DNA of 64,000 bases from CAVXFL01 sp963761015. Lineage in GTDB: Bacteria > Pseudomonadota > Alphaproteobacteria > Acetobacterales > Acetobacteraceae. Where the stretch lies: positions 1 to 64,000 of the forward strand of contig CAVXFL010000005.1 of assembly GCA_963761015.1 (NCBI GenBank), read 5' to 3'. Positions 28,735-37,825 of this stretch are shown here, piece after piece. Numbering within the stretch: position 1 is the stretch's first letter; each line of letters starts with the position of its first letter. The notes below the pieces were generated by a model, which was given only the letters and a program-made list of their open reading frames with translations, ran no database searches and was not told where the DNA came from. The translations under genes and the position numbers were made by a program.

Positions 28735-30066
28735 TCAGGCGACCGTAAGTGAAACCTTCGGCTCGGCCGACGGTCTGGTCTCCGGCATCAAAAGCGCAAC
28801 GATCAGGGCAGCCAGCAAAGCCACCGCAGCAATGCCCAGAAATCCGGCGGTGGGGCCAAAAGTCCCCGCGAGCAGACCCGAGAGCGTCGTGCTCAGCGAT
28901 CCACCAATCCCGGTGGCCGTTCCAATGATGCCTTGGGCTAGGTTGAACCGACCGGTGCCGTTCGTGAGGTCGGCAACGACGAGTGCCGTGAGCACGCCCA
29001 ATATCGTTCCGCTGATGCCGTCGAGCACCTGAAAGCCGACAAGCAGCAGCGGATTGCTGATCAACGTGAACAGCAGCGCGCGGATCGGCAAGGCGCCGAA
29101 GCCGATGAGGAGGAGCGGCCGGCGGCCCCAACTTTGCGCCAGCCGTCCCGCCAAGGGGGCCAGCAGAGCGACGATGATCTGCGGCACGATGATCAACGCC
29201 GAGAGGGTGAGGGAGGCGTGGCTTGGTTCCCGATGCGCGAGAGCTTCTCCGGCCAGCGGCAGCACGGAAGCGTTAGCGAGTTGGAAGAGGAACAGGCAAC
29301 CGGCAAAAGTAAGCAAACCGGAATTCTTCCATAGGCTCCCGCGGCGGGCTCTGGGCGGTTTGCCGGAGACGTGGTGTTGCGGCGCCCCGCAGGAACGGCC
29401 GAAGTGGATGTCGGTCGCACGGATCCGAACCAGAGCCGCGAACAACGGCAGCGCGAGTGCGGCCACCGCCAGGAATATGGCCTGGAACGACAGGAAATAT
29501 CCGATCAGCCCGATGAGCCCGGCCGCGCTAAGGCTTCCGATGGATGCGAAGCGTTGATTTCGCCCAAGCCGCTCGGCCAGGGCCGAATGGCCGACCAGGC
29601 CGAGGCTCATCGCCGCGATCGCCGGCCCGATGAACCCGCCGGTGCTTCCCTGCAGCACAAGCCCAGCCGACACCAGCGGCAGGCTTGCCCAAAATGCCAG
29701 AATGAGGGCGCTGATGCTCGTCACCACGGCGCCCAGCGCAACCACCGCCCGCTTTGAGCGAATGATGTCCAGCAGTTCGCCCCCCGGCAACTGGCTGAGC
29801 AAGCCGGCGAGACCGCTCGCGGTCAGGACGAAGCCGATATTCTCCTGCGTCCATTTCTGCTCGGCCAGATAAGCGGCCACATACGGGCCGAAGCCGGTCA
29901 ACAGACTGGCAAGGAAGAAATTGACTTCGTCAAGGCCATGCAGGCTCGCACGAGAAGGCGAGGAACTCGCAGCAGCAGTGGACGCCGCGGTGGCCGCAAT
30001 CTTTGCTGAGTTTGCCAATGAGCAACCTTGCCGTGCCGATCGGACCGCAGCCTCAGGCCAACCCAT
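28735..30066 (-). CDS. MFS transporter
   Basis: 443-residue major facilitator with about twelve transmembrane helices in two halves separated by a hydrophilic loop (IRATDIHFGRSCG... PRARRG, about residues 212-250). Typical MFS segments are VLTASGLAGLLSQLPGGELLD between helices 2 and 3 and LAGRLAQSWGRRPLLLIGF in the second half. The first 40 residues are Ala/Ser-rich and hydrophilic, so a later start is possible. Substrate unknown; drug or organic acid efflux is the usual guess for this subgroup. Confidence 0.88.
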   Translation of the reverse strand: MGWPEAAVRSARQGCSLANSAKIAATAASTAAASSSPSRASLHGLDEVNFFLASLLTGFGPYVAAYLAEQKWTQENIGFVLTASGLAGLLSQLPGGELLDIIRSKRAVVALGAVVTSISALILAFWASLPLVSAGLVLQGSTGGFIGPAIAAMSLGLVGHSALAERLGRNQRFASIGSLSAAGLIGLIGYFLSFQAIFLAVAALALPLFAALVRIRATDIHFGRSCGAPQHHVSGKPPRARRGSLWKNSGLLTFAGCLFLFQLANASVLPLAGEALAHREPSHASLTLSALIIVPQIIVALLAPLAGRLAQSWGRRPLLLIGFGALPIRALLFTLISNPLLLVGFQVLDGISGTILGVLTALVVADLTNGTGRFNLAQGIIGTATGIGGSLSTTLSGLLAGTFGPTAGFLGIAAVALLAALIVALLMPETRPSAEPKVSLTVA

Positions 30067-30237
30067 TTAGTCCGGGATTTCCCCGGATACTCGTCGATTT
30101 CGCCGTTTCGCAGCTGACCGTAGTCTGCCCTCAAGCCTCTTCACAAGAATTTCGTAGGCCACGTCCCGGCGCCCTCTCGGCTGAATTGCAGCGATGGCCC
30201 AAATGGCGGGTGTTTCGACCCCGAAAGTAGCGGCGCT

Positions 30238-30471
30238 TCAGCTTGTTTCGGTAGCGCGGGTGTTCTTGCCACGGCGGCACGCCAACAACGCCGCGCCAGC
30301 CAGATCGATCAGCCCGAGCGCGTCGTGCAATTCCCGGAACGCCAGCAGGCCAGCGTCGGAGGTGATGCGGCTGCCATGGAATTCCAGCTTCAGACGGCGG
30401 TCGAAATCGACCCGCAGAGAGCCGTTATCCGATTCACCCGCCGGGTGTTCCGCGAACCTACCGCCATGACA
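30238..30471 (-). pseudogene. IS1380-family transposase N-terminal remnant
   Basis: An open frame without a start reads SLRVDFDRRLKLEFHGS followed by RITSDAGLLAFRELHDALGL and ends at TGA 30240-30238. This is the conserved N-terminus of IS1380-type transposases. The remaining 80 percent of the protein and both element ends are missing. It sits between the MFS and MarR genes and marks an old insertion and deletion. Confidence 0.7.
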
Positions 30472-30572
30472 ATGGCAACCGCCTGATATTCATGGCAGAT
30501 TCGCCCAATTCGTACAAACGGAATGTCATTCATCCGGGAAATTCGGCTTTAGAGCGGCCTGCCACGCGCCAC

Positions 30573-31019
30573 TCAGGACAGCGCGCGCAGGTCGGCGCGC
30601 AGGCGATCCGGTGTGGACGTGGCGACCAGGCGCTCGATATCCGCGTGCGTGCGCTCCCAGATCGGTACCGCGGCGGCGAGCAGAGCGCGGCCGGCCGGCG
30701 TCAGGATGAGCCGCCGGCTGCGCCGGTCGGCTTGGTCAATGGCAACCTCCACCAGCCCCCGGCGCTCCAGCGGCTTCAGATTGGCCGTCAACGTCGTGCG
30801 ATCCATCGCCAGCAGCGCGGCGACATTGCCGATCGTCGCCGGCTCGGGACGGTTCAGCGCCATCAACAGCGAGAACTGGCCATTGGTGAGATCGAGCGGC
30901 CGCAGCGCCTGATCGAAGCGGCGCGCCACCGCCCGCGCCGCGCGCTGGAGATGCAGGCAAACACAGGTGTCGCGCACCTTCAGCGTGACCCCGTAGGGAA
31001 CGGATTCCCGGCTTGACAT
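30573..31019 (-). CDS. MarR-family transcriptional regulator
   Basis: 148-residue winged-helix regulator. The DNA-binding domain includes LTNGQFSLLMALNRPEPATIGNVAALLAMDRTTLTANLKPLERRGLV, and the wing is DQADRRSRRLILT. The start at 31019 (MSSRESVPYG) places its N-terminus next to a palindromic site at 31033-31054, and it is divergent from the MoaD-like gene. Autoregulation and control of the divergent five-gene set is the simplest model. Its inducer is unknown. The two Cys residues near the N-terminus (DTCVCLHLQ) could be redox sensing. Confidence 0.92.
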   Translation of the reverse strand: MSSRESVPYGVTLKVRDTCVCLHLQRAARAVARRFDQALRPLDLTNGQFSLLMALNRPEPATIGNVAALLAMDRTTLTANLKPLERRGLVEVAIDQADRRSRRLILTPAGRALLAAAVPIWERTHADIERLVATSTPDRLRADLRALS

Positions 31020-31032
31020 GGCGGAAGATATG

Positions 31033-31054
31033 TTGATACCAACGTTTTGGTCAA
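31033..31054. promoter_or_regulatory. Probable MarR operator
   Basis: Imperfect palindrome with half-sites TTGATACCAA and TTGGTCAA around CGTT, centred between the divergent marR and MoaD-like starts, which are only 49 bases apart. AT-rich for this DNA. This is the usual operator position for MarR autorepression. Confidence 0.55.
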
Positions 31055-31068
31055 GACGGCAGCGAGCG

Positions 31069-31338
31069 ATGCCGACAGTCTCGTTCACCACCGCGCTGCA
31101 ACGGTTTCTGCCAGCCCCAACGGTGGAGGTCGACGGCACGACCGTGGGCGAGGCGCTGGCCCAGGTGTTCGCGTCGCGCGCGACGCTGCGTGGCTACGTG
31201 CTCGATGACCAGGGCGCGCTGCGCCGCCATGTCGCGATCTATGTCAACGGCGAGGCGGTGCGCGATCGCCTGCGTCTGAGCGATCCCGTTGCACCGCGCG
31301 ACGACATCTACGTCGTCCAGGCGCTCTCGGGCGGGTGA
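31069..31338 (+). CDS. MoaD/ThiS-family ubiquitin-like protein
   Basis: 89-residue beta-grasp protein ending in the Gly-Gly motif (VQALSGG) needed for C-terminal adenylation and sulfur transfer or conjugation. The core reads TTVGEALAQVFASRATLRGYVLDD and IYVNGEAVRD, and RDDIYVVQALSGG is a typical end. ATG 31069 gives the expected length; the earlier start overlaps the operator and marR. It precedes the BNR-repeat protein by 13 bases with a GGAGGAA ribosome site, so they are co-transcribed. No molybdopterin synthesis genes are nearby, so a standard MoaD role is not supported by context. Confidence 0.88.
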   Translation: MPTVSFTTALQRFLPAPTVEVDGTTVGEALAQVFASRATLRGYVLDDQGALRRHVAIYVNGEAVRDRLRLSDPVAPRDDIYVVQALSGG

Positions 31339-31351
31339 AGGAGGAAACGCG

Positions 31352-32434
31352 ATGACCGATCGGCTGGTCGTGGGAACCCGCAAGGGCCTGTTCGAAATCG
31401 CGCGCCGCGACGGCGCGTGGGCGGTCGCACAGGCGCAGTTCCTCGGCGATCCGGTTTCCGCCGTGCTCGGGCAAGCCGATGGCACGCTCTACGCCGCGCT
31501 CGATCTCGGCCATTTCGGCGCCAAGCTGTGGCGGCGCGACATCACCGGCGCCTGGGACGAACTGGCGGTGCCGATGTTCCCGCCAAAGCCCGAGGACACG
31601 GCGGACGATCCGCATCCCTGGTCGCTCGGCAAAATCTGGGCGCTGGAACCGGGCGGCGTGCCCGGACGCATCTGGGCGGGCACCATGCCGGGCGGGCTGT
31701 TCCGTTCAGATGACGGCGGCGCCTCGTGGTCGCTGAACGACGCGCTCTGGCACATGCCGGAACGGCGGCAATGGATGGGCGTCGCCGGCGGCGAGCAGCC
31801 CGGCCTCAATTCCGTGCTGATCGACCCGCGCGATCCCGCCGATATCCGCATCGGCGTGTCCTGCGCCGGCGTCTGGGCCTCGACCAATTCCGGCGCCTCG
31901 TGGCGCATCATCAATCGCGGCATGTACAATGAATACATGCCGCCGGAGCGGCGCGAGGAGCCGATCGTGCAGGATGTGCACATGCTCGCCCGCTGCGCCG
32001 CACATCCCGAGATCGTCTGGTGCCAGCACCATAGCGGCGTTTACCGCTCGCACGATGCCGGTGCGACGTGGCGCGAAGTGACCGCGATCCGGCCGTCCAA
32101 GTTCGGCTTCGCGGTCGCGGCTCATCCGCGCGATCCCGACACCGCCTGGTTCGTTCCCGCCGTGAAGGACGAGCGGCGCATTCCGGTGGACGGCCATGTC
32201 GTGGTGGCGCGCACGCGCGACGGCGGAAACAGCTTTGAGGTATTGCGCAACGGCCTGCCACAGCATCACGCCTACGATCTGGTCTGGCGCCATGCGCTCG
32301 CGGTGGATGAGACCGGCGATCGGTTGGCTTTCGGCTCGACGAGCGGCGGATTGTGGATTTCCGAGGACGGCGGGGATTCCTGGACGATGCCCGATGCGCG
32401 GCTGCCGCCGATAGCCGCGGTGCGGTTTGCGTAA
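31352..32434 (+). CDS. BNR/sialidase-like beta-propeller protein
   Basis: 360-residue beta-propeller with repeated Asp-box motifs: SDDGGASWSLN, STNSGASWRII, SHDAGATWREV, TRDGGNSFEVL and SEDGGDSWTMP. It begins MTDRLVVGTRKGLFEI, with no signal peptide, so it is cytoplasmic. Proteins of this kind are usually annotated as exo-alpha-sialidase or WD40/YVTN-like, but the sialidase catalytic set is not evident and glycosidase activity should not be assumed. Coupling with a MoaD-like protein suggests a partner or target of that small protein. Good ribosome site GGAGGAA. Confidence 0.88.
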   Translation: MTDRLVVGTRKGLFEIARRDGAWAVAQAQFLGDPVSAVLGQADGTLYAALDLGHFGAKLWRRDITGAWDELAVPMFPPKPEDTADDPHPWSLGKIWALEPGGVPGRIWAGTMPGGLFRSDDGGASWSLNDALWHMPERRQWMGVAGGEQPGLNSVLIDPRDPADIRIGVSCAGVWASTNSGASWRIINRGMYNEYMPPERREEPIVQDVHMLARCAAHPEIVWCQHHSGVYRSHDAGATWREVTAIRPSKFGFAVAAHPRDPDTAWFVPAVKDERRIPVDGHVVVARTRDGGNSFEVLRNGLPQHHAYDLVWRHALAVDETGDRLAFGSTSGGLWISEDGGDSWTMPDARLPPIAAVRFA

Positions 32435-32456
32435 TGGTGAGAACGAAAGGCCATCG

Positions 32457-32867
32457 ATGCAATTCATGCTGCTGATGATCCCTCGCGGATACGAGAAAGC
32501 TCGGCCGGGCGCGATGCCGGACCCGGACGCGGTTGCCAAGATGATGAAGTTCAACACGGAGATGAAAGAGGCCGGCGTGTTGCTCGCGCTCGACGGGCTG
32601 CATCCCTTGTCGATGGGCGCGCGCGTCTCGTTCTCAGGCGGGCAGCCCACGGTGATCGACGGCACCGCGATCGAAGCGGGCGAGGTTCTGGGCGGCTACT
32701 GGACAATTCAGGTGAACGCGAAGGACGAGGCTATCGCGTGGGCCAAGCGCTGCCCTGCCTCCGACAACGAGGTGATCGAGATTCGCCAGGTGATGGAGTT
32801 CGCCGATTTCCCTCCCGAGGTGAAGCAGGCGGCCGCCGGATTTTCCGAATTGCAAGCGCAGGAATAA
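32457..32867 (+). CDS. YCII/DGPF-domain protein
   Basis: 136-residue protein of the YCII-related family (MQFMLLMIPRGYEKARPG, GGYWTIQVNAKDEAIAWAKRCP, VIEIRQVMEF). These are small alpha/beta dimers of the ferredoxin-like fold; most are uncharacterised, some have dehydrochlorinase-like His-Asp pairs. ATG 32457 matches the family start. The gene lies 22 bases after the BNR gene and 13 before the first VOC gene, so it is part of the same set. Confidence 0.9.
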   Translation: MQFMLLMIPRGYEKARPGAMPDPDAVAKMMKFNTEMKEAGVLLALDGLHPLSMGARVSFSGGQPTVIDGTAIEAGEVLGGYWTIQVNAKDEAIAWAKRCPASDNEVIEIRQVMEFADFPPEVKQAAAGFSELQAQE

Positions 32868-32880
32868 CAGGAGAGAACGC

Positions 32881-33291
32881 ATGCAGATCCAGCCCTATCT
32901 GTCTTTCGACGGCCGCTGCGAGGAGGCGATCGCGTTCTACCAACACGCCCTCGGTGCCGAGGTGACGATGCTCATGCGCTGGAAGGACAATCCCGAGCCG
33001 CAGCCGGGCATGGTCCGGCCCGGAACCGAAAACAATGTAATGCACGCGGGTATCCGGATCGGCGATAGCACGGTCCTGGCTTCCGACGGGCGTTGCCTGG
33101 GCAAGCCGGCGTTTCAGGGGTTCACGCTGTCGCTGACAGTGGCCGATGCGGCCGAGGCGGAGCGCGTGTTCGCGGCCCTCGGCGAAGGTGGGCAGGTGCA
33201 GATGCCGTTGGCGAAGACGTTCTTTTCGCCGAGCTTCGGCATGCTCGCCGACAAGTTCGGCGTGTCGTGGATGGTTTACGTCGCGCAGTGA
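32881..33291 (+). CDS. VOC-family protein (PhnB-like), first copy
   Basis: 136-residue glyoxalase/bleomycin-resistance fold protein resembling PhnB: MQIQPYLSFDGRCEEAIAFYQHALGAE and FGMLADKFGVSWMVYV. The family contains metal-dependent lyases, dioxygenases and binding proteins; the metal residues are not clearly complete here. Ribosome site AGGAGA precedes the ATG. Together with YCII and the second VOC gene it forms a set often found together in soil bacteria, whose function is not known. Confidence 0.9.
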   Translation: MQIQPYLSFDGRCEEAIAFYQHALGAEVTMLMRWKDNPEPQPGMVRPGTENNVMHAGIRIGDSTVLASDGRCLGKPAFQGFTLSLTVADAAEAERVFAALGEGGQVQMPLAKTFFSPSFGMLADKFGVSWMVYVAQ

Positions 33292-33330
33292 TCCCGGAAC
33301 CGGCGCCCTTAGGTTTGGAGAAGGAACAGC

Positions 33331-33822
33331 ATGGCCGGCAAGCAGACGATCTCACCGTGTTTGTGGTTCGATGGCCGTGCCGAGGAGGCCGCGCGGTTCT
33401 ATACGTCGATCTTCCGCAACTCGCGCCTCGATCATGTCGAACGCTCGAGCATCGATTATCCCGGAGGGAAGGCCGGCACTGTCATTCTGGTCGAGTTCAC
33501 GCTGGCCGGACTGTCGTATCAGGCGCTGAACGGCGGCCCGCATGATCCGTTCAACGACGCGATCTCGCTGTCGGTGTCCTGCGCCAACCAGGAGGAGGTG
33601 GACCGGCTGTGGGACGCGCTGACAGCGGACGGCGGCAGGCCAGTGCAGTGCGGCTGGCTCAAGGACAAGTTCGGGGTTTCCTGGCAGATCGTGCCCGAGG
33701 AATTCGCGGCCATGCTGCGCGACGGTGATCGTGCGAGATCGCAGCGCGTGATGCACGCCATGATGCAAATGGTGAAACTCGATATCGCCGAACTCCGACG
33801 AGCCTACAAAGGCGCAGACTGA
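33331..33822 (+). CDS. VOC-family protein (3-demethylubiquinone methyltransferase-like), second copy
   Basis: 163-residue VOC protein of the subgroup misnamed 3-demethylubiquinone-9 3-methyltransferase: ISPCLWFDGRAEEAARFYTSIF, LNGGPHDPFNDAISLSV, CGWLKDKFGVSWQIVP. It has no methyltransferase domain, so the historical name should not be taken as function. It follows the first VOC gene after 39 bases and closes the probable operon that began at the MoaD-like gene. Confidence 0.9.
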   Translation: MAGKQTISPCLWFDGRAEEAARFYTSIFRNSRLDHVERSSIDYPGGKAGTVILVEFTLAGLSYQALNGGPHDPFNDAISLSVSCANQEEVDRLWDALTADGGRPVQCGWLKDKFGVSWQIVPEEFAAMLRDGDRARSQRVMHAMMQMVKLDIAELRRAYKGAD

Positions 33823-33893
33823 GCCGCGTTCTTCGTCCAGAACGACGGAAATGATGGCGGCGGGGCGGTCGCTGCCGATATAATGCGCCCGCG

Positions 33894-34556
33894 ATGCGCC
33901 GTTCTCTCGCCCCGCTGCCCGGCTGGCTCTGGCTCGTGCTCGTGCTCGGCGCCGCCGGGCCCGGGTATGCCGATGTGCAGGTGCGGCACATCCCCGAGCC
34001 CGCGCCCGGCAGCATCGGATTGCGCGGCGAGGAGCGCTACAGCCTGGCTCGCGATGATATCGCGGCAAGCCTCGGCTACGTCCCGACCAGCCTTACCCTG
34101 ATCCTGCGCGTCAAGGGCCGACCCGGGCCGGTGAGTCTGGCCGACCAGGCTTCGCTGCTCCGGCCCTTGCTCGCGCGCTTCCTGCAGGATCATTTGGCCA
34201 CGCGGCGCGTCACCTTGCTGCTGACGGATCACGCCGAGATCGTGACAAGGTTGTCGGCCGTTCTCGCCTCGTGCCCGGGGTGGAACGGGGCGACGGGCAG
34301 GCCGCGGCGCGGTCCGCTCCGGCAATTCCTGGTCGACACCATCAACCGGCATGATCTCGCGGCGGAAATTGCGAAGGTGTTCGCCGAACACGGCTATCGG
34401 CTCGCCGCCAACGGTGCGTCGCTGATCACCGAGGCACGCGCGAACGGCAAGCTCGTGCCGGTCGATATCCGCTATCTCAGCTTCGTGGCGGACGGATCGC
34501 CTGCAACCCGGGGGAGAACAACATGGCCAACGCGGTTCCAGCATTCGACGTGCTGA
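33894..34556 (+). CDS. Exported hypothetical protein preceding the Tae4-like amidase
   Basis: About 220 residues with a clear signal peptide (residues 1-26, WLWLVLVLGAAGPGYA then DVQV). The mature part includes HLATRRVTLLLTDHAEIV and FLVDTINRHDLAAEIAKVFAEHGYRLAANG; no family recognised. Its last 34 bases overlap the start of the amidase gene. The last 15 or so residues, rich in Arg and Thr, may be an artefact of a nearby indel. A periplasmic partner of a cell-wall amidase could be its immunity protein, but immunity genes normally follow the effector; this is only a suggestion. Confidence 0.6.
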   Translation: MRRSLAPLPGWLWLVLVLGAAGPGYADVQVRHIPEPAPGSIGLRGEERYSLARDDIAASLGYVPTSLTLILRVKGRPGPVSLADQASLLRPLLARFLQDHLATRRVTLLLTDHAEIVTRLSAVLASCPGWNGATGRPRRGPLRQFLVDTINRHDLAAEIAKVFAEHGYRLAANGASLITEARANGKLVPVDIRYLSFVADGSPATRGRTTWPTRFQHSTC

Positions 34557-35077
34557 ACAAGAACTATCCGAATTTCGTCAGCGTCGAGACCGTGAAGCGT
34601 CTGATCGGCGGCGCCATCAACGACCTGGACGCTCCTCCCGATCAGCAGTGGCTGGGCGGCGCCAGCGGCAACACCTGCACGATCCGCCTCTCCCGTACGC
34701 TGAACTATTCCGGCGTTGCTATTCCGCACGATCCGCCGGGGCTGCGCACGGCGCGGGGCGCCGATCGGCTCAACTATGCCTTTGCCATGCAGGAGATGCG
34801 CCATTGGCTCACCGGCCATTTCGGCCCGCCGACGATCGACCGAGCCGGCGGCCCGCCGATCTCCCGGGACCCGTTCCGCGACAAGAAGGGCATCATTGCG
34901 TTCGACATCCATTTCACCGATGCCAACGGTCACCTGGATTTGTGGGACGGACACACCTTTTACGACGAAGTCTACGGCCTGAGTCACGAGGGCCACGATT
35001 TCTTCGACATGGCGCGCCGGGTCTCGCTCTGGGTCACGGATGGTACGTCGGTTTGCCAGCGCCCTCCCGACGCATGA
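34523..35077 (+). CDS. Tae4-like peptidoglycan amidase
   Basis: 184-residue NlpC/P60-fold protein resembling type VI secretion amidase effector 4, which cleaves the D-Glu-mDAP bond of peptidoglycan. The probable catalytic Cys52 lies in GNTCTIRLSRTLNYSG and His137 in NGHLDLWDG, with Asp139 next to it; KGIIAFDIHF precedes the His. There is no signal peptide, as expected for a toxin delivered by a secretion machine. No type VI secretion genes occur in the window. Its stop overlaps the long-start version of hypF. The family call rests on motif pattern, not on a search. Confidence 0.7.
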   Translation: MANAVPAFDVLNKNYPNFVSVETVKRLIGGAINDLDAPPDQQWLGGASGNTCTIRLSRTLNYSGVAIPHDPPGLRTARGADRLNYAFAMQEMRHWLTGHFGPPTIDRAGGPPISRDPFRDKKGIIAFDIHFTDANGHLDLWDGHTFYDEVYGLSHEGHDFFDMARRVSLWVTDGTSVCQRPPDA

Positions 35078-37509
35078 ACCGTCGCCTGACTTGAGCGCCA
35101 CCGATCCGGTCAACACGCCAACCGATCGCACGCTTGCGCCGCCGGCTTGCGAAGGTCGGGCGATCCGAGTGCGCGGGCTGGTGCAGGGCGTGGGATTCCG
35201 GCCCACCGTCTGGCGGATCGCACAAAGCTGTGGCATCGCCGGCGAGGTGTGGAACGACGCCGAGGGCGTGATGATCCGCGCCTGGGGTGATAGCGGTGAT
35301 ATCGCACGGTTCACGCGGCTGCTGCGCGAGCGGGCGCCGCCACTGGCCCGCATCGACGCGGTGGAATCGGCGCCGCTGCGCGGCACGCCGATTGATGCCG
35401 GCTTTCACATTCACGCCAGCCGGGCTGGGGACGCGCGCACCGGCATCGTGCCCGATTCGGCAATCTGCGTCGCGTGCACGGAGGAAACGCGCGATCCCGC
35501 CTCGCGCCGCTATCGCTATCCATTCGCCAACTGCACGCATTGCGGTCCACGCCTGTCTATCGTCGGGGCCATTCCGTACGACCGAGCATCGACCACGATG
35601 CGCTCGTTCGCCATGTGCGGCGATTGTCGCGCGGAATACGAGGACCCGAACGACCGGCGCTTCCACGCGCAGCCGATCGCCTGCCCCGAATGCGGTCCGC
35701 GCGCCTGGCTGGAAGGCGCGGAAGGACGGTGCATCGTACCGGAATCGCTGGGGGCGCGTGATGCCGTCGACGCCGCGCGCATCCTGCTGCTGCGCGGAAA
35801 CATCGTGGCCGTGAAAGGCCTCGGCGGCTTTCATCTGGCGTGCGACGCGACCGACGAGCGCGCGGTGGCGCGGTTGCGCGCGGCGAAGCGGCGCGAGGCC
35901 AAGCCGTTCGCGCTCATGGCGCGCGACTTCGACCTCGTTCGCCGCTGCTGCGCCGTGTCACCAGAGGATGCGGCGGCGCTGCGCAGCCCGGCCGCGCCCA
36001 TCATGATCATGCCGGCGCTGGCGGGCGCGCCGATCGCCGCGGGCGTGGCGCCGGGCGCGAACACGCTCGGCTTCATGCTGCCCTATTCGCCGCTGCACGC
36101 GCTGCTTCTGGAGGAGATCGCCGGCCCGATCGTCATGACCAGCGGCAATGTGTCGGACGAGCCGCAATGCACCGGCAATGATGAAGCGCGCGAGCGGCTC
36201 CGGGGCATCGCCGATTACATCCTCATGCACGATCGCGATATTGCGCGCCGGGTGGACGATTCGGTCGTTCGCGTCATGGCGGGCGCGCGCCGGGTCTTGC
36301 GCCGGGCGCGCGGTCATGCGCCGGCATCGTTGCCGCTGCCGCCAGGCTTTGCGTCCGCTGTCCAGGTTCTCGCCATGGGCGGCGAACTGAAGAACACGTT
36401 TTGCCTCGCGCGAGAGGGAGAGGCGATTCTCTCGCATCACATCGGGGACCTCGAGGAGGTCGCGGCCAATGCCGATTATGCGCAGGCGATCGCGGATTAT
36501 TTGACGCTGTTCGAGCATCACGCCGGACATCATCGCGATTGACGCTCATCCCGAATATCTGTCCACGAAGCACGGGATCATATTGTCGGAGCGCTGCGCG
36601 CTGCCGCTTACGCCGGTGCAGCACCATCACGCGCACATCGCGTCCTGCATGGCGGAAACCGCCGTGGCGCTGAACGCCGGCCCGGTGATCGGGCTTGTTT
36701 TCGACGGGCTCGGCTACGGCGCGGACGCGACGCTGTGGGGCGGGGAGTTTCTGCTCGCCGACTATCGCGGCTATCGCCGGCTTGCGCATCTCGCGCCCGT
36801 CGCCATGCCGGGCGGCGTGCAGGCCATCCGGCAGCCCTGGCGGAACACCTACGCGCATCTGTGCGCGGCGCTCGGCTGGGAGCGCTTTATGGCCGATTAC
36901 GGCGCGACCGCGCTGTTCGCGTTCCTGGCTGACAGACCGCGCGCGACGCTGGACGGCATGATCGCGCGCGGCATCAACGCGCCGCTCGCCAGTTCCTGCG
37001 GCCGGCTGTTCGATGCCGTGGCGGCGGCCATCGGCATCTGCCGCGACCGCGCGCAGTACGAGGGCCAGGCCGCGCTGGAACTGGAGGCCGCGGTGGACGA
37101 GGACGCGCTCGCGTTGGAAGATGACGCGCTGGCCTATCCGTTCGGCATCACGCGGCCGGCGCCACAGGGGCCGCTGTGTCTCGATCCCGCGCCGATGTGG
37201 CGGGCGCTGCTGGACGACATCGCCGCCCGCGTCACCATCGGTGTGATCGCGGCGCGTTTCCACCGCGGCCTCGCCATCGCGGCCGTTCGCATGGTGGCGG
37301 CCGTGCGTCGATACGATCCCGAGGCCGCCAATGCGACGCGGATTGCGCTCTCGGGCGGGGTGTTCCAAAACCGCATTCTGCTCGAACAGCTCGTGGCCCG
37401 GCTGCCGGTCTTGGGCCTCGAGGTTCTAATGCACCGAGAAGTTCCTGCCAACGATGGCGGGCTTGCGCTGGGCCAAGCGGTGATAGCCGCGGCGACAGCG
37501 CGCGATTGA
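35040..37509 (+). CDS. hypF: Carbamoyltransferase HypF, frameshifted
   Basis: Makes the cyanide ligands of [NiFe] hydrogenase from carbamoyl phosphate with HypE. The N-terminal acylphosphatase domain (RGLVQGVGFRPTVWRIA) is followed by zinc fingers (CVACTEETRD...CTHCGPR and CGDCRAEY...CPECGPR), a YrdC domain (GLGGFHLACDATDE) and a Kae1-like C-terminal domain (QHHHAHIASCMAE, FDGLGYGAD, SGGVFQNRILLEQL). The frame is broken near 36520 by one extra G (EHH | PDIIAIDAHPEYLSTKHG). Removal gives a full HypF. ATG 35040 overlaps the amidase gene; a TTG at 35091 would remove the overlap and give a more usual length. First gene of the hyp set. Confidence 0.93.
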
Positions 37510-37525
37510 GGAAACGAACGGCATC

Positions 37526-37816
37526 ATGTGTCTAGGCATTCCGGGGCGGATCGTCGAACTCATCAGCGCGGAGGACGCGCTGGCGATGGTGGACGTGGGC
37601 GGCGTGCGGCGGCCGGTGAACATCAGCTTCATCGTGTCCGACGATTGCCCGCCCGCTTCCTGCGTCGGCCTTTGGGTGCTGGTGCATGTCGGCTTCGCCA
37701 TGAGCTGCATCGACGAGGACGAAGCCGCGCGCACGCTCGCGCTGTTGCAGGAAATGGAGGAGATGCAAGCGGAAATGGCGGCGATGCGCGCTTCGGCGGA
37801 AGCCTGGTCCGGATAG
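37526..37816 (+). CDS. hypC: Hydrogenase maturation chaperone HypC
   Basis: 96-residue HypC/HybG/HupF protein starting MCLGIPGRIVEL; Cys2 carries the Fe(CN)2CO unit with HypD and delivers it to the large-subunit precursor. Length and motif are normal. The acidic C-terminal helix (LLQEMEEMQAEMAAMRAS) is common in HypC proteins. It begins 16 bases after hypF behind GAGGAAA and is followed after nine bases by the SIS gene. Confidence 0.97.
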   Translation: MCLGIPGRIVELISAEDALAMVDVGGVRRPVNISFIVSDDCPPASCVGLWVLVHVGFAMSCIDEDEAARTLALLQEMEEMQAEMAAMRASAEAWSG

Positions 37817-37825
37817 CGGCGACTC

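Noticed and set aside
31352..32434. True sialidase
   Set aside because: Only Asp-box repeats are present; the arginine triad and catalytic Tyr/Glu set are not evident and there is no signal peptide.
33331..33822. 3-demethylubiquinone methyltransferase
   Set aside because: The protein is a VOC-fold domain only; the name is a historical misannotation.
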